A stretch of 38,744 nt of DNA, taken from positions 1 to 38,744 of the forward strand of contig JANYIZ010000121.1 in the NCBI GenBank assembly GCA_025408445.1, written 5' to 3'. Numbering within the stretch: position 1 is the stretch's first letter; each line of letters starts with the position of its first letter. This document shows, piece after piece, positions 1 through 7,746 of this stretch. Source of the stretch: Frigoribacterium sp. Lineage in GTDB: Bacteria > Actinomycetota > Actinomycetes > Actinomycetales > Microbacteriaceae. Made by a program: the position numbers and the translations under genes. Below the pieces are notes generated by a model. That model was not told the origin of the DNA, did not search any database, and worked only from the letters and a program-made list of their open reading frames with translations.

Positions 1-67
1 CGTGTCACTCGCGGGGGCGGAGCTGTGCGGCGCACGGGCGACTCGCGGTCCCTGCAAGCGGTAATAG

Positions 68-97
68 TTGACAAGCGGACACAAACGGACTTATATA
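68..97 (+). promoter_or_regulatory. Sigma-70-type promoter of the PTS operon
   Basis: A perfect -35 hexamer TTGACA (68-73) is followed after 18 bases by TATATA (92-97) as the -10. This AT-rich stretch stands out from its GC-rich surroundings. Transcription would start near 104, about 38 bases before the regulator gene. This is the closest match to a classical housekeeping promoter in the window. Confidence 0.75.
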
Positions 98-103
98 AAC
101 ACA

Positions 104-125
104 GAACAACATTATTGTTTTGTTC
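104..125. promoter_or_regulatory. Candidate operator dyad before the DeoR regulator gene
   Basis: GAACAA (104-109) and TTGTTC (120-125) form a perfect 6-bp inverted repeat around a 10-base AT-rich spacer. It lies at the predicted transcription start and upstream of the Shine-Dalgarno sequence (GAAGAGG, 131-137). The position suits autoregulation by the DeoR-family protein encoded next. That it is the operator is inference from position and symmetry only. Confidence 0.4.
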
Positions 126-141
126 CCGACGAAGAGGTCCG

Positions 142-903
142 ATGTACGCCCCTGAGCGACACAAGCAGATCCTGGAGACTGCCCGGTCGTTCGGCCGCGT
201 CGAGGTCGCCGGACTCGCACGTGACCTCGCCGTCACCCCGGAGACCGTGCGTCGGGACCTCACTGCACTCGAGCGGCACGGGGTACTCCGCCGAGTGCAC
301 GGAGGGGCCATACCGGTCGAGCGATTTGGTAACGAGCCGGATGTCGCGGACCGCGAAGGACATTCTTCCGGGCAGAAGGAAAGCATCGCCCGCGCCGCGC
401 TCGAGGAGCTTCCCGACGGCGGATCGATCATCCTCGATGCCGGTACCACCACCGTGCGTCTCGCCCAGATGCTGCCAACGGACCGCGAGCTCACCGTCGT
501 GACACATTCGATTCCGGTCGCGGCCATCCTGATCGGTCGACCCAACATCAGCCTTCACCTTCTCGGCGGGGTCGTACGCCCTCGCACGCATGCAGCCGTC
601 GGCGAATGGACGAAGGCCCAGATCGCCGATGTCTTCGCTGACGTCGCCTTCATGGGGACAAATGGCATCAGTGTCGAACGCGGACTGACGACTCCCGATA
701 TCGCCGAAGCGAATATCAAACGAGCCCTCATCGCTGCAGCCCGTCGAGTGGTCGTGCTGGCCGACCACACCAAGTTCGGCCGTGAGGATTTCGCCCGGGT
801 TGCCCCGCTCAGCAGTGTCGACACGATTATTACCGACATCGGTCTCGATGGAGAATTCGCGGAGGACATCGAGAGTGCCGGTCCGACGGTGGTGATCGTG
901 TGA
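142..903 (+). CDS. DeoR/GlpR-family transcriptional regulator
   Basis: This is a 253-residue DeoR-family repressor that probably controls the PTS genes behind it. The N-terminal winged helix-turn-helix spans about residues 5-58, with the recognition-helix motif TVRRDL at 35-40 and the family segment RRVHGGA after it. The C-terminal sugar-phosphate sensor domain shows DAGTTTVRLA (99-108) and ADHTKFG (207-213), both hallmarks of the ISOCOT-fold effector domain. The ATG at 142 is chosen because GAAGAGG precedes it by four bases and the protein then begins as family members do; the reading frame is open from 25 but that extension has no support. The gene overlaps fruK by four bases (GTGA), implying translational coupling. 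The effector is probably a sugar phosphate such as fructose 1-phosphate, but this is inferred from context. Confidence 0.9.
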   Translation: MYAPERHKQILETARSFGRVEVAGLARDLAVTPETVRRDLTALERHGVLRRVHGGAIPVERFGNEPDVADREGHSSGQKESIARAALEELPDGGSIILDAGTTTVRLAQMLPTDRELTVVTHSIPVAAILIGRPNISLHLLGGVVRPRTHAAVGEWTKAQIADVFADVAFMGTNGISVERGLTTPDIAEANIKRALIAAARRVVVLADHTKFGREDFARVAPLSSVDTIITDIGLDGEFAEDIESAGPTVVIV

Positions 904-1853
904 TCGTCTCCGTGACCGTCAATCCCAGCCTCGACCGCACGGTCGAGGTCGATCGTCTCGAGCGTGGGGCAGTGCTTCGGACGTCATCGCCCGTGCTCGA
1001 GCCCGGAGGTAAAGGGGTTAATCTCTCGCGCGCACTCGCGCGCAACGGTGTCGCGAGCATTGCGGTGCTCCCCGTCGCGGGCGCTGAAGGAGCGGAACTA
1101 AGCACCCTTCTGGAAGCGGCGGGCGTTGTCACGCGGTTGGTCCCGGTGAGTGGGCGCACTCGCTCGAATTTGACCGTGGCAGAGCCTGACGGAACGGTCA
1201 CCAAGCTGAACGAGCCCGGCTCCTCCCTCTCGACTGCCGACTTCTCACTGCTCTCGGCGATGCTTGCCAGCCTGGTGACAGTTCGAGACTGGGTGGTCTT
1301 CTCCGGGAGCATTCCACCCGATTGTTCCGGAGATCAGCTCGTTGGATTGATGAAGACGGTGACCGATCTGGGCGCTTCACTCGCGGTAGACACAAGCGGG
1401 GATGCCCTCACAGCCTCTATGACAGCCCGACCCCGCCTGATCAAGCCCAATCGTGCGGAACTTGCGGAGGCGGTCGGACGCGAACTCGACTCGATTTCTG
1501 AAGTGATTGTTGCCGCCGAGGAATTGCGTGGCCGCGGCGTGGAGCGAGTGCTCGTGAGCCTGGGTGCGGACGGTGCCGTACTGGTCAGTGAACGCGGAGC
1601 AATCGTCGGCGAATCCACTGTGCGTCTTCAGCGCAGCACCGTCGGCGCCGGTGACTGCTTTCTCGCCGGTTTCCTCTCCAAGTTCTCGATCGACGAATCT
1701 GCCGAGGACGCTGCGCTCGTCGAAGCCCTCGCCTGGGGCGCTGCAGCCGTGAGTCTTCCCGGGACATCCGTTCCCGGTCCGGGCGATATCGCCTACACAA
1801 ACGTCCAGCTGGTGTGGCAACCAGACCTGGATAGGCCACTCGTGGCCACCTGA
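900..1853 (+). CDS. fruK: 1-phosphofructokinase family hexose kinase (PfkB superfamily)
   Basis: This 317-residue protein belongs to the PfkB/ribokinase superfamily, FruK/LacC branch, which phosphorylates fructose 1-phosphate or tagatose 6-phosphate to the bisphosphate. The substrate-binding motif GGKGVNLSRAL is at 36-46 and the ATP/anion-hole motif GAGD at 249-252, with Asp252 as the expected catalytic base. Length is normal for the family. It starts at a GTG that overlaps the regulator's stop codon. The neighbouring EII is of the mannitol class rather than the fructose class, so the true substrate is uncertain: fructose 1-phosphate by family, or a ketose 6-phosphate made by the dehydrogenase encoded downstream. 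Confidence 0.85.
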   Translation: MIVSVTVNPSLDRTVEVDRLERGAVLRTSSPVLEPGGKGVNLSRALARNGVASIAVLPVAGAEGAELSTLLEAAGVVTRLVPVSGRTRSNLTVAEPDGTVTKLNEPGSSLSTADFSLLSAMLASLVTVRDWVVFSGSIPPDCSGDQLVGLMKTVTDLGASLAVDTSGDALTASMTARPRLIKPNRAELAEAVGRELDSISEVIVAAEELRGRGVERVLVSLGADGAVLVSERGAIVGESTVRLQRSTVGAGDCFLAGFLSKFSIDESAEDAALVEALAWGAAAVSLPGTSVPGPGDIAYTNVQLVWQPDLDRPLVAT

Positions 1854-1916
1854 TACACGCCGATCCCGTCACCTCATCCCTACCGTCTTGACTCGTACAA
1901 AGGAGTACCACTAGAA

Positions 1917-3149
1917 ATGTCCGATTACACTCCCGTGGCCGCCGGAACCGGCGCCCGTGCACGCATCCAGCGAGGCGGTGCATTTCTCGCGGGAATGATC
2001 ATGCCGAACCTCGGTGCATTCATCGCCTGGGGCCTTGTCACTGCCCTCTTCATCCCTAACGGCTGGATCAATGAGATCGCCCGCGCGACCGGAGCAGTTG
2101 CGAAGGACGGCGTCGTACCTTTCGCGGGCCAGGCCTCCACGATCGTCGGTCCGATAATCGTGTTCCTCCTGCCGATCCTGATCGGCTACACCGGTGGTCG
2201 TACGGTGCACGGTCAGCGCGGTGCCGTCGTCGGTGCGATCGCCACGATCGGCGTCATCGTGTCGCCGCTTGCGCTCGCGCTCCACACCTCGACCACCGCA
2301 GCACCGAAGTCCATCGCCGACCTCGGCCCGCAGTTCCTTGGCGCGCTCATCATCGGCCCGCTCGCGGCGCTGTTGCTGAAGTGGATTGACAGCCTGATCG
2401 ATGGAAAGCTGCGCGGCGGATTTGAAATGCTGGTGGATAACTTCACCTCCGGCATCGTCGGTGGCTTCTCGGCGCTCGTCGGAGTGTTCGCCCTCGGCCC
2501 GGCGGTCTTTTGGCTGACCACCGTGTTCGCGACTTTCGTCGACGGCCTCATCAACGCGAGACTGCTTCCTCTGGCCTCGATTATCATCGAGCCGGCAAAG
2601 ATCCTGTTCCTCAACAATGCGATCGGGAACGGCGTTCTTGTCCCGCTCGCGGCGAAGCAGGCTGCGGGACCGGATGGCAAGTCCATTCTCTTTATGCTGG
2701 AGTCGAATCCCGGCCCCGGCCTCGGAATCCTCGTTGCGATGATGCTGTTCGGACCGATCGCCATCCGCGCGACCGTGCCGGCCGCGATCGTCGTGCAGTT
2801 CCTCGGTGGCATCCACGAGATCTACTTCCCGTATGTGCTCATGAAGCCGATCCTGCTTATCGCCGCCATCGCGGGTGGGGCATCCGGTGTCCTCATGTTC
2901 AGCCTGTTCAACGATGGACTGCTGGCACCGGCATCTCCGGGAAGCATCTTCGCCTACGTTCTGGTGGCCTACCCGGGTGACCTTCCGACCATCCTGCTCG
3001 GGATTCTCGTATCCGCTGGCGTAGCGTTTATTGTGAGCGCCCTGTTGCTCGGATTCGGCCGCAACAGTAACAGCGGCCTCGACCTCGAGGCTGCTCGTGA
3101 ACAGAGCGCGAAGAACAAGAACAAGCCGGCGACGGCTCCCGTCGCCTGA
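1917..3149 (+). CDS. PTS transporter EIIC, mannitol class
   Basis: This 410-residue integral membrane protein is the sugar channel of a mannitol-family phosphotransferase system. It has several long hydrophobic segments and carries GGIHE at 297-301, the substrate-site motif conserved in mannitol-type IIC domains. In E. coli MtlA the C, B and A domains are fused; here IIC stands alone and IIB and IIA are encoded by the next two genes. The tail after about residue 385 is polar and Lys/Asn/Ala-rich and does not continue into a IIB domain. AAAGGAG lies about 11 bases before the ATG, a slightly long spacing. A 63-base gap separates it from fruK. Mannitol is the likely substrate by family, but other polyols are possible. 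Confidence 0.88.
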   Translation: MSDYTPVAAGTGARARIQRGGAFLAGMIMPNLGAFIAWGLVTALFIPNGWINEIARATGAVAKDGVVPFAGQASTIVGPIIVFLLPILIGYTGGRTVHGQRGAVVGAIATIGVIVSPLALALHTSTTAAPKSIADLGPQFLGALIIGPLAALLLKWIDSLIDGKLRGGFEMLVDNFTSGIVGGFSALVGVFALGPAVFWLTTVFATFVDGLINARLLPLASIIIEPAKILFLNNAIGNGVLVPLAAKQAAGPDGKSILFMLESNPGPGLGILVAMMLFGPIAIRATVPAAIVVQFLGGIHEIYFPYVLMKPILLIAAIAGGASGVLMFSLFNDGLLAPASPGSIFAYVLVAYPGDLPTILLGILVSAGVAFIVSALLLGFGRNSNSGLDLEAAREQSAKNKNKPATAPVA

Positions 3150-3178
3150 TCGACAGATAGAACCGAGGAGATTCTCAG

Positions 3179-3487
3179 ATGGCAACAATCGACGGGTCAC
3201 AGATCAAGAAGCTGATCGTGGCGTGCGACGCAGGAATGGGCAGCAGCGTGATGCTGGCTTCGACCCTGAAGAAGCAACTCGCGAAAAGTGGAGTGACCGT
3301 GGAGCATTCCCCGGTCGCCTCGATCCCGAGCGACGCCGACCTGGTGTTCACCCACACGGGTCTAGCAGACCGTGCACGGCATACGGTGCCCGGCGTGCCG
3401 GTCGTGCCGTTTCAGCTCTTCCTGGGGGATCCTGCTGTCGCCAAGATTGTCAAAGCCATTCAAAACGGCGAGACCTTCGAGGCCTAG
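3179..3487 (+). CDS. PTS EIIB component, mannitol class
   Basis: This 102-residue soluble protein carries phosphate from EIIA to the incoming sugar. The phosphorylated cysteine is Cys16 in the P-loop CDAGMGSS, the signature of mannitol-type IIB. The length equals one IIB domain. GAGGAG sits eight bases before the ATG. It lies 29 bases after the IIC gene and three bases before the IIA gene, so the three subunits are co-translated. Partners are the flanking IIC and IIA proteins. Confidence 0.9.
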   Translation: MATIDGSQIKKLIVACDAGMGSSVMLASTLKKQLAKSGVTVEHSPVASIPSDADLVFTHTGLADRARHTVPGVPVVPFQLFLGDPAVAKIVKAIQNGETFEA

Positions 3488-3490
3488 CAG

Positions 3491-3964
3491 ATGACGGAAG
3501 AAACCGCCCCCGGCCTGTCCGCCCTGCTGGCCGAGTCGTCCATTCGGCTCGATTTGACTGCGACGGACCAGGAAGACGCGATCAGGCAGACCGGGGCAGC
3601 CCTGCTCGAGGTCGACGCGATCGACGTGGCCTACATCGACGCAATGCTCGAGCGCGAGAAGTCGATTTCCACCTTTGTCGGGGAGGGTGTCGCGATTCCC
3701 CACGGCACGCTCGCCGGCAAGGACTCGGTGAAGAAAGATGCCATTGTCGTTCTCCGCTTTCCGGATGGAGTGGACTGGGATGGCAACGATGTGCGCGTCT
3801 GCGTCGGCATCGCCGCCCGCGGTAACGGGCATATCGCGCTGCTCTCCCAACTCGCGATCGTGCTGCTCGACCCGGATAAGGCGGCGGTGCTTCGAGCGGC
3901 GACGACGAGCGCCGAGGTGTACGAGCTGCTGAAGCCCGATCCGCAAGACGGGTACAGCCCATGA
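3491..3964 (+). CDS. PTS EIIA component, mannitol/fructose class
   Basis: This 157-residue phosphocarrier passes phosphate from HPr to EIIB. The active histidine is His71 in GVAIPHGT, typical of the mannitol/fructose IIA family. Its start lies three bases after the EIIB stop. Its stop overlaps the ATG of the dehydrogenase gene (ATGA, 3961-3964), which ties the transport and oxidation steps together at the translational level. Confidence 0.9.
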   Translation: MTEETAPGLSALLAESSIRLDLTATDQEDAIRQTGAALLEVDAIDVAYIDAMLEREKSISTFVGEGVAIPHGTLAGKDSVKKDAIVVLRFPDGVDWDGNDVRVCVGIAARGNGHIALLSQLAIVLLDPDKAAVLRAATTSAEVYELLKPDPQDGYSP

Positions 3965-5001
3965 AGGTAGCGAGGTTCTATGCGCCCGGTGACATTCGAC
4001 TCGAAGAGATTGCGGAACCGCAGGTTTCTGCGGGAGAAGTGAAGATCAGGGTGCGCAACTGTTCCACCTGCGGAACAGACGTCAAGATCTCGCGTTCCGG
4101 ACATCCGAACATGACGCCGCCGCAGGTAATGGGACACGAGATCGCGGGCGAGATCGTCGACGTCGGTGAGGGCGTGGAAGGCTGGACCGCGGGTGATCGC
4201 GTGCAGGTGATCGCGGCGATACCCGATGGCACCTGCGCCGATTGTCTGGCCGGTCGCCCGACAGTCTGCGCGCACCAGCTCTCGATGGGGTACCAGTTCC
4301 GCGGGGGATTCGCGGAGTACACGATCGTGCCGCGCGAGGTGTTGCAGGTTGACGGACTCAACCGCATTCCGGAGGGAGTCGGTTTTGCCGAGGCTAGTCT
4401 CGCCGAACCTCTGGCCTGTGTTCTCAACGGCCAGGAACTCGCCAGGGTCGGCGACGGGGATGTCGTCGTCGTCATCGGCTCCGGTCCGATCGGATGCCTT
4501 CATGTGCGGCTCGCTCGCTCGCGCGGGGCGGCCACGATCATCCTCGTGGACCTCAATACGGAGCGGCTCACGAAGGCGGCCGACCTGGTTCGGCCCGACC
4601 TGGCGATCTCGTCGGAGTTGATCGATCCCGTCGCGGCCGTTCTTGACGCAACCGGCGGACGAGGAGCGGATGTCGTGATCACTGCGGCCGCGTCCGGTGC
4701 GGCTCAGGAACAGGGGCTTCGCATGCTCGCCCGTCGAGGGCGTCTCAGCCTTTTCGGCGGTCTGCCGAAGGATCACCCGACAATCACCGTCGACTCGAAC
4801 CTGGTGCACTACCGCGAGCTCACCATCGTGGGAGTGAACGGATCGAGCCCCGCTCACAACAGGGAAGCCCTCAGGCTGATCGCCTCCGGCGCCGTGCCGG
4901 TGACCGATCTCATCACCCATCGGTTGCGTCTTGATGACGTGCTCGACGCCATCGAGATCGTCGCGCGTGGTGATGGTATTAAAGTTACCATCGAGCCCTG
5001 A
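3961..5001 (+). CDS. Zinc-dependent medium-chain polyol dehydrogenase
   Basis: This 346-residue protein belongs to the medium-chain dehydrogenase/reductase superfamily, in the sorbitol, galactitol 1-phosphate and threonine dehydrogenase branch. Catalytic zinc ligands are visible as Cys37 (CGTD) and His59-Glu60 (GHE). The Rossmann fold is marked by GSGPIG at 173-178. The structural zinc lobe has Cys92, Cys95 and Cys103, but the usual first cysteine is Asp89, so that site is altered. In this operon it probably oxidises the polyol phosphate delivered by the PTS, taking the place of the unrelated MtlD found in classical mannitol operons. The exact substrate cannot be read from the sequence. Confidence 0.85.
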   Translation: MKVARFYAPGDIRLEEIAEPQVSAGEVKIRVRNCSTCGTDVKISRSGHPNMTPPQVMGHEIAGEIVDVGEGVEGWTAGDRVQVIAAIPDGTCADCLAGRPTVCAHQLSMGYQFRGGFAEYTIVPREVLQVDGLNRIPEGVGFAEASLAEPLACVLNGQELARVGDGDVVVVIGSGPIGCLHVRLARSRGAATIILVDLNTERLTKAADLVRPDLAISSELIDPVAAVLDATGGRGADVVITAAASGAAQEQGLRMLARRGRLSLFGGLPKDHPTITVDSNLVHYRELTIVGVNGSSPAHNREALRLIASGAVPVTDLITHRLRLDDVLDAIEIVARGDGIKVTIEP

Positions 5002-5049
5002 CCTACTGCCATCGACCTCATGCCCGACCGAATAACCAAGGAATTGATA

Positions 5050-5319
5050 ATGCCTGAACGAACCGTCACTGTCGCCTCGAGAGTCGGACTTCACGCCCGT
5101 CCCGCATCGCTGTTCAGCCAGGCCGCGGCGAAGTGTGGGGTGCCCGTCACTCTCACGAGCGCTGGAGGCAAGACCGTCAACGCCGCGAGCATCCTCGGGG
5201 TGCTCTCGCTCGGCATCGGTCACGGTGAGGTCGTCACCATCAAGGCCGACGGCGATGATGCCGAGACCGCGCTTGACTCCCTCGCCGAGCTGCTGAACAC
5301 CGATCTCGACACAGCGTAG
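5050..5319 (+). CDS. ptsH: HPr phosphocarrier protein
   Basis: This 89-residue protein is the general PTS phosphocarrier between enzyme I and the EIIA proteins. The phosphorylated His15 lies in GLHARPAS. The regulatory serine region is KTVNAASILG, with Ser47 in the place of Ser46 of firmicute HPr. AAGGAA about six bases before 5050 decides the start; an ATG at 5020 in the same frame lacks such a site. It is the last gene of the PTS operon, 48 bases after the dehydrogenase gene. No ptsI is in the window, so this HPr must work with an enzyme I encoded elsewhere. Its last codons and stop are the first copy of a 15-base tandem repeat. Confidence 0.93.
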   Translation: MPERTVTVASRVGLHARPASLFSQAAAKCGVPVTLTSAGGKTVNAASILGVLSLGIGHGEVVTIKADGDDAETALDSLAELLNTDLDTA

Positions 5320-5369
5320 TTTCGCACAGCGTAATTTCGCACAGGCTAATTTCTCACAGCGTAATTTCG
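5310..5369 (+). repeat. 15-nt tandem repeat, 4 copies, covering the ptsH stop codon
   Basis: Four adjacent 15-base units occupy 5310-5324, 5325-5339, 5340-5354 and 5355-5369. The consensus is CACAGCGTAATTTCG. The first unit contains the end of ptsH and its TAG. Because 15 is a multiple of three, the later copies place TAA in the same frame at 5332, 5347 and 5362. A partial fifth unit (CACTG) follows and leads into the terminator hairpin. Confidence 0.9.
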
Positions 5370-5376
5370 CACTGAC

Positions 5377-5409
5377 GAAGAGGGTCCATCCCCAGGATGG
5401 ACCCTCTTC
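5377..5409 (+). terminator. Terminator hairpin of the PTS operon
   Basis: GAAGAGGGTCCATCC (5377-5391) and its exact reverse complement (5395-5409) form a 15-bp perfect stem with a three-base loop. There is no long T tract after it, which is common in high-GC actinobacteria. It ends the PTS operon just before the -10 box of the next gene. Confidence 0.85.
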
Positions 5410-5430
5410 TCTGCCGGGGATCACCTGTCC

Positions 5431-5436
5431 TAGGCT
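5431..5436 (+). promoter_or_regulatory. -10 hexamer of the DUF885 gene, leaderless arrangement
   Basis: TAGGCT ends six bases before the ATG at 5443, so transcription would begin at or next to the start codon. No Shine-Dalgarno sequence is needed in that case. The -35 region is not recognisable. Confidence 0.5.
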
Positions 5437-5442
5437 CGGGGG

Positions 5443-7128
5443 ATGACTGATGCAGACCTGGCCCACGAGGCTCGTCCCACCACACCCATCGATGCGATCG
5501 CCGAGACCTGGGTGGATACGGAGCTCGACCTGTTTCCCGAATACCGCGTGTATCTCGGGCGTGCGGGTCGGGAGGGCGAATACGCGGACTACTCACCCGA
5601 GGGCGCCGAGCGAGTAATCGCGGAGGTGAAAAAGGCCCTCGCGAGTATCCACGCGGCAACTGCCGTCGACGCGGTCGACGAGGTCACCAAAATGGATCTG
5701 AGTCGTGAGCTGCAGTTGCAGATCGACAAGCACGACGCCGATTTCGACCAGCGCGACCTCAACGTGATCGCGTCGGCCCCGCAGAGCCTTCGCGACATCT
5801 TCGATCTCATGCCGACCGACTCCGAAGAGGACTGGTCGCACGTCGCCACGCGCATGCGCAACCTTCCGGCGGCGATGGAGGGTTATATCCAGACCCTGCG
5901 CACCGGCATCGCGGCCGGCAACGTACCCGCCATCCGCCAGATTCGCGAAGTTATCGGCCAAGCGGCCAAGCAGGTGGCCGATACCGGCTTCTTCTTCCGC
6001 TTGGCCGAGGGGGCGAAGGCCGGTGCGGGCGAACTTCCGGAGTCGCTTCGGGGCGACCTCGCGGAGGCGGCGCGTGCCTCCGCCGGCGCGTATGCGACGC
6101 TGTCCGAGTTCCTCGAAAACGAGCTTTCCCCGCACGCACCGGAGCGGGATGCCGTCGGCCGCGAGATCTACACCCTCGCCTCACGCGACTTCCTCGGTGC
6201 CGTCGTCGACCTCGATGAGACCTACGAGTGGGGCATTGAGGAGTTGGCTCGCATGACGGCGGAGCAGGAATCGATCGCGCGAGAGATCAAGCCTGGCGCG
6301 ACTGTCGCAGAGGCGATCGAGTTCCTCGACAAGGACCCGAGCCGAAAGTTGCACGGTACAAACGCCCTACAGAAGTGGATGCAGGAAACAAGTGACCGCG
6401 CGGTCGATGAGCTCTCCCGAGTGCATTTCGACATCCCGGACGAGGTGAAACGACTCGAATGCATGATCGCGCCGACGCAGGAAGGGGGAATCTACTACAC
6501 GCCCCCCACCGACGATTTCTCGCGAGCGGGACGTATGTGGTGGAGCGTTCCGGAAGGCGTCACGGAATTCGACACCTGGCGCGAGCTCACCACCGTCTAT
6601 CACGAGGGCGTTCCCGGGCATCACCTCCAGATCGGGCAGGCCGTCTATAACAAAGCACTGCTCAATACCTGGCGTCGCAATGCCGGTACCTCCGGTCATG
6701 CCGAGGGCTGGGCGCTCTACGCTGAGCGCCTCATGGAGCAGCTCGGTTACCTCGACGACCCGGCGGATCGGCTGGGAATGCTCGACGGCCAGCGGATGCG
6801 GGCGGCGCGGGTGGTTCTGGATATCGGAGTTCACCTCGAAAAGCCACTTCCCGACCGCACCGGTCCCTGGACGGGAGAGTATGCTTTCGGATTTCTCGGC
6901 CGCAACGTCAACATGAGTCCGGAGTTCGTGCGCTTCGAGGTCAACCGTTATCTCGGCTGGCCGGGCCAGGCGCCCTCCTACAAAATCGGCCAGCGAATCT
7001 GGGAGCAGTTGCGCGACGAGTACGCGCGTCGAGAGGGAGCGGCCTTCGACATCCGTGCCTTTCATAAAAAGGCTCTCGACATCGGAGGCGTCGGGCTCGA
7101 CACTCTCAAATCGGCACTGCTCACGTAA
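5443..7128 (+). CDS. DUF885 family protein, putative metal-dependent hydrolase
   Basis: This 561-residue protein belongs to the DUF885 family, which is common in actinobacteria and related to zinc metallopeptidases. It contains HEGVPGHH at 387-394, an HExxxGHH-like metal site, and GHAEGWALYAERL from 418, where Glu421 could be the third ligand. The arrangement supports a peptidase or amidohydrolase role, but no substrate is known. No signal peptide or membrane segment is visible, so it is probably cytoplasmic. It stands between the PTS terminator and the DUF4166 gene, which starts on the base after its stop codon. The function within sugar metabolism, if any, is not apparent. Confidence 0.85.
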   Translation: MTDADLAHEARPTTPIDAIAETWVDTELDLFPEYRVYLGRAGREGEYADYSPEGAERVIAEVKKALASIHAATAVDAVDEVTKMDLSRELQLQIDKHDADFDQRDLNVIASAPQSLRDIFDLMPTDSEEDWSHVATRMRNLPAAMEGYIQTLRTGIAAGNVPAIRQIREVIGQAAKQVADTGFFFRLAEGAKAGAGELPESLRGDLAEAARASAGAYATLSEFLENELSPHAPERDAVGREIYTLASRDFLGAVVDLDETYEWGIEELARMTAEQESIAREIKPGATVAEAIEFLDKDPSRKLHGTNALQKWMQETSDRAVDELSRVHFDIPDEVKRLECMIAPTQEGGIYYTPPTDDFSRAGRMWWSVPEGVTEFDTWRELTTVYHEGVPGHHLQIGQAVYNKALLNTWRRNAGTSGHAEGWALYAERLMEQLGYLDDPADRLGMLDGQRMRAARVVLDIGVHLEKPLPDRTGPWTGEYAFGFLGRNVNMSPEFVRFEVNRYLGWPGQAPSYKIGQRIWEQLRDEYARREGAAFDIRAFHKKALDIGGVGLDTLKSALLT

Positions 7129-7746
7129 GTGCCCTCCCCATATGAGGAGGCCTTCGGACACTCGCTCGAGTCGCTTCATCCTCGCCTCCGATCGTATTTC
7201 GGGGAGATCCCGCGTGGCAGTCTCGGCGTGGGGTCGGGCATCTTCGATGTGGTCGGCACCCCGCGCCGGTGGCTGTGGCCGGCGCTCTGGGTGCTCGGCG
7301 CCCATGGCATCATGTTCGCCGCTTGGCAGCACGACGTCCCGTTCACCGTGGTCAACCGTCCGGTTGTGGATGCCAGGGGAAATATCGCCGTCGCCGCGGT
7401 ACGCACTTTCCGATTCGATCGCGGTGACCGCAGCATGGTCGACGCGATCACCGCGGAACGGGGTGGTCTCGTCGATCATCTCGGCCGGTCTCGTCGGCTG
7501 ATCTCGCGGTTCTCAGGGCACGTCGTCGACGGCGCTCTCACTCTGACCTCGACTGTTCTTGCAGTGCGGGTGGGGCGGGTGCGGGTGACGGTGCCGAGTA
7601 TCCTCGCACCGGTCGTGACACTGGTGGAGCACTTCGATGTGGCCGATGGCCGTCAGCATGTGGCCCTCGAGGTATGCGCGCCGCTCATCGGTAGGCTCTA
7701 TGAGTACTCCGGCTCGTTCACGTACAGGATCGAGGAAGCCACGTGA
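7129..7746 (+). CDS. DUF4166 domain-containing protein
   Basis: This 205-residue protein matches my recollection of the DUF4166 family, which has no known biochemical function. It starts at a GTG directly after the stop of the DUF885 gene and overlaps the next gene by four bases (GTGA). DUF4166 domains are often encoded beside, or fused to, NAD-dependent epimerase-like proteins, as seen here. A short hydrophobic stretch near residues 45-65 is visible but a membrane role is uncertain. The family call comes from general sequence character and context. Confidence 0.7.
   Translation: MPSPYEEAFGHSLESLHPRLRSYFGEIPRGSLGVGSGIFDVVGTPRRWLWPALWVLGAHGIMFAAWQHDVPFTVVNRPVVDARGNIAVAAVRTFRFDRGDRSMVDAITAERGGLVDHLGRSRRLISRFSGHVVDGALTLTSTVLAVRVGRVRVTVPSILAPVVTLVEHFDVADGRQHVALEVCAPLIGRLYEYSGSFTYRIEEAT

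Noticed and set aside
1911-3200. 429-codon antisense frame over the EIIC gene
   Set aside because: The EIIC reading has membrane segments and a substrate-site motif, while the antisense is charged and repetitive as expected for a shadow of a membrane protein gene.
3631-5466. 611-codon open frame antisense to the PTS operon genes
   Set aside because: It covers EIIA, the dehydrogenase and HPr genes and crosses the terminator; it has no start signal or family features.
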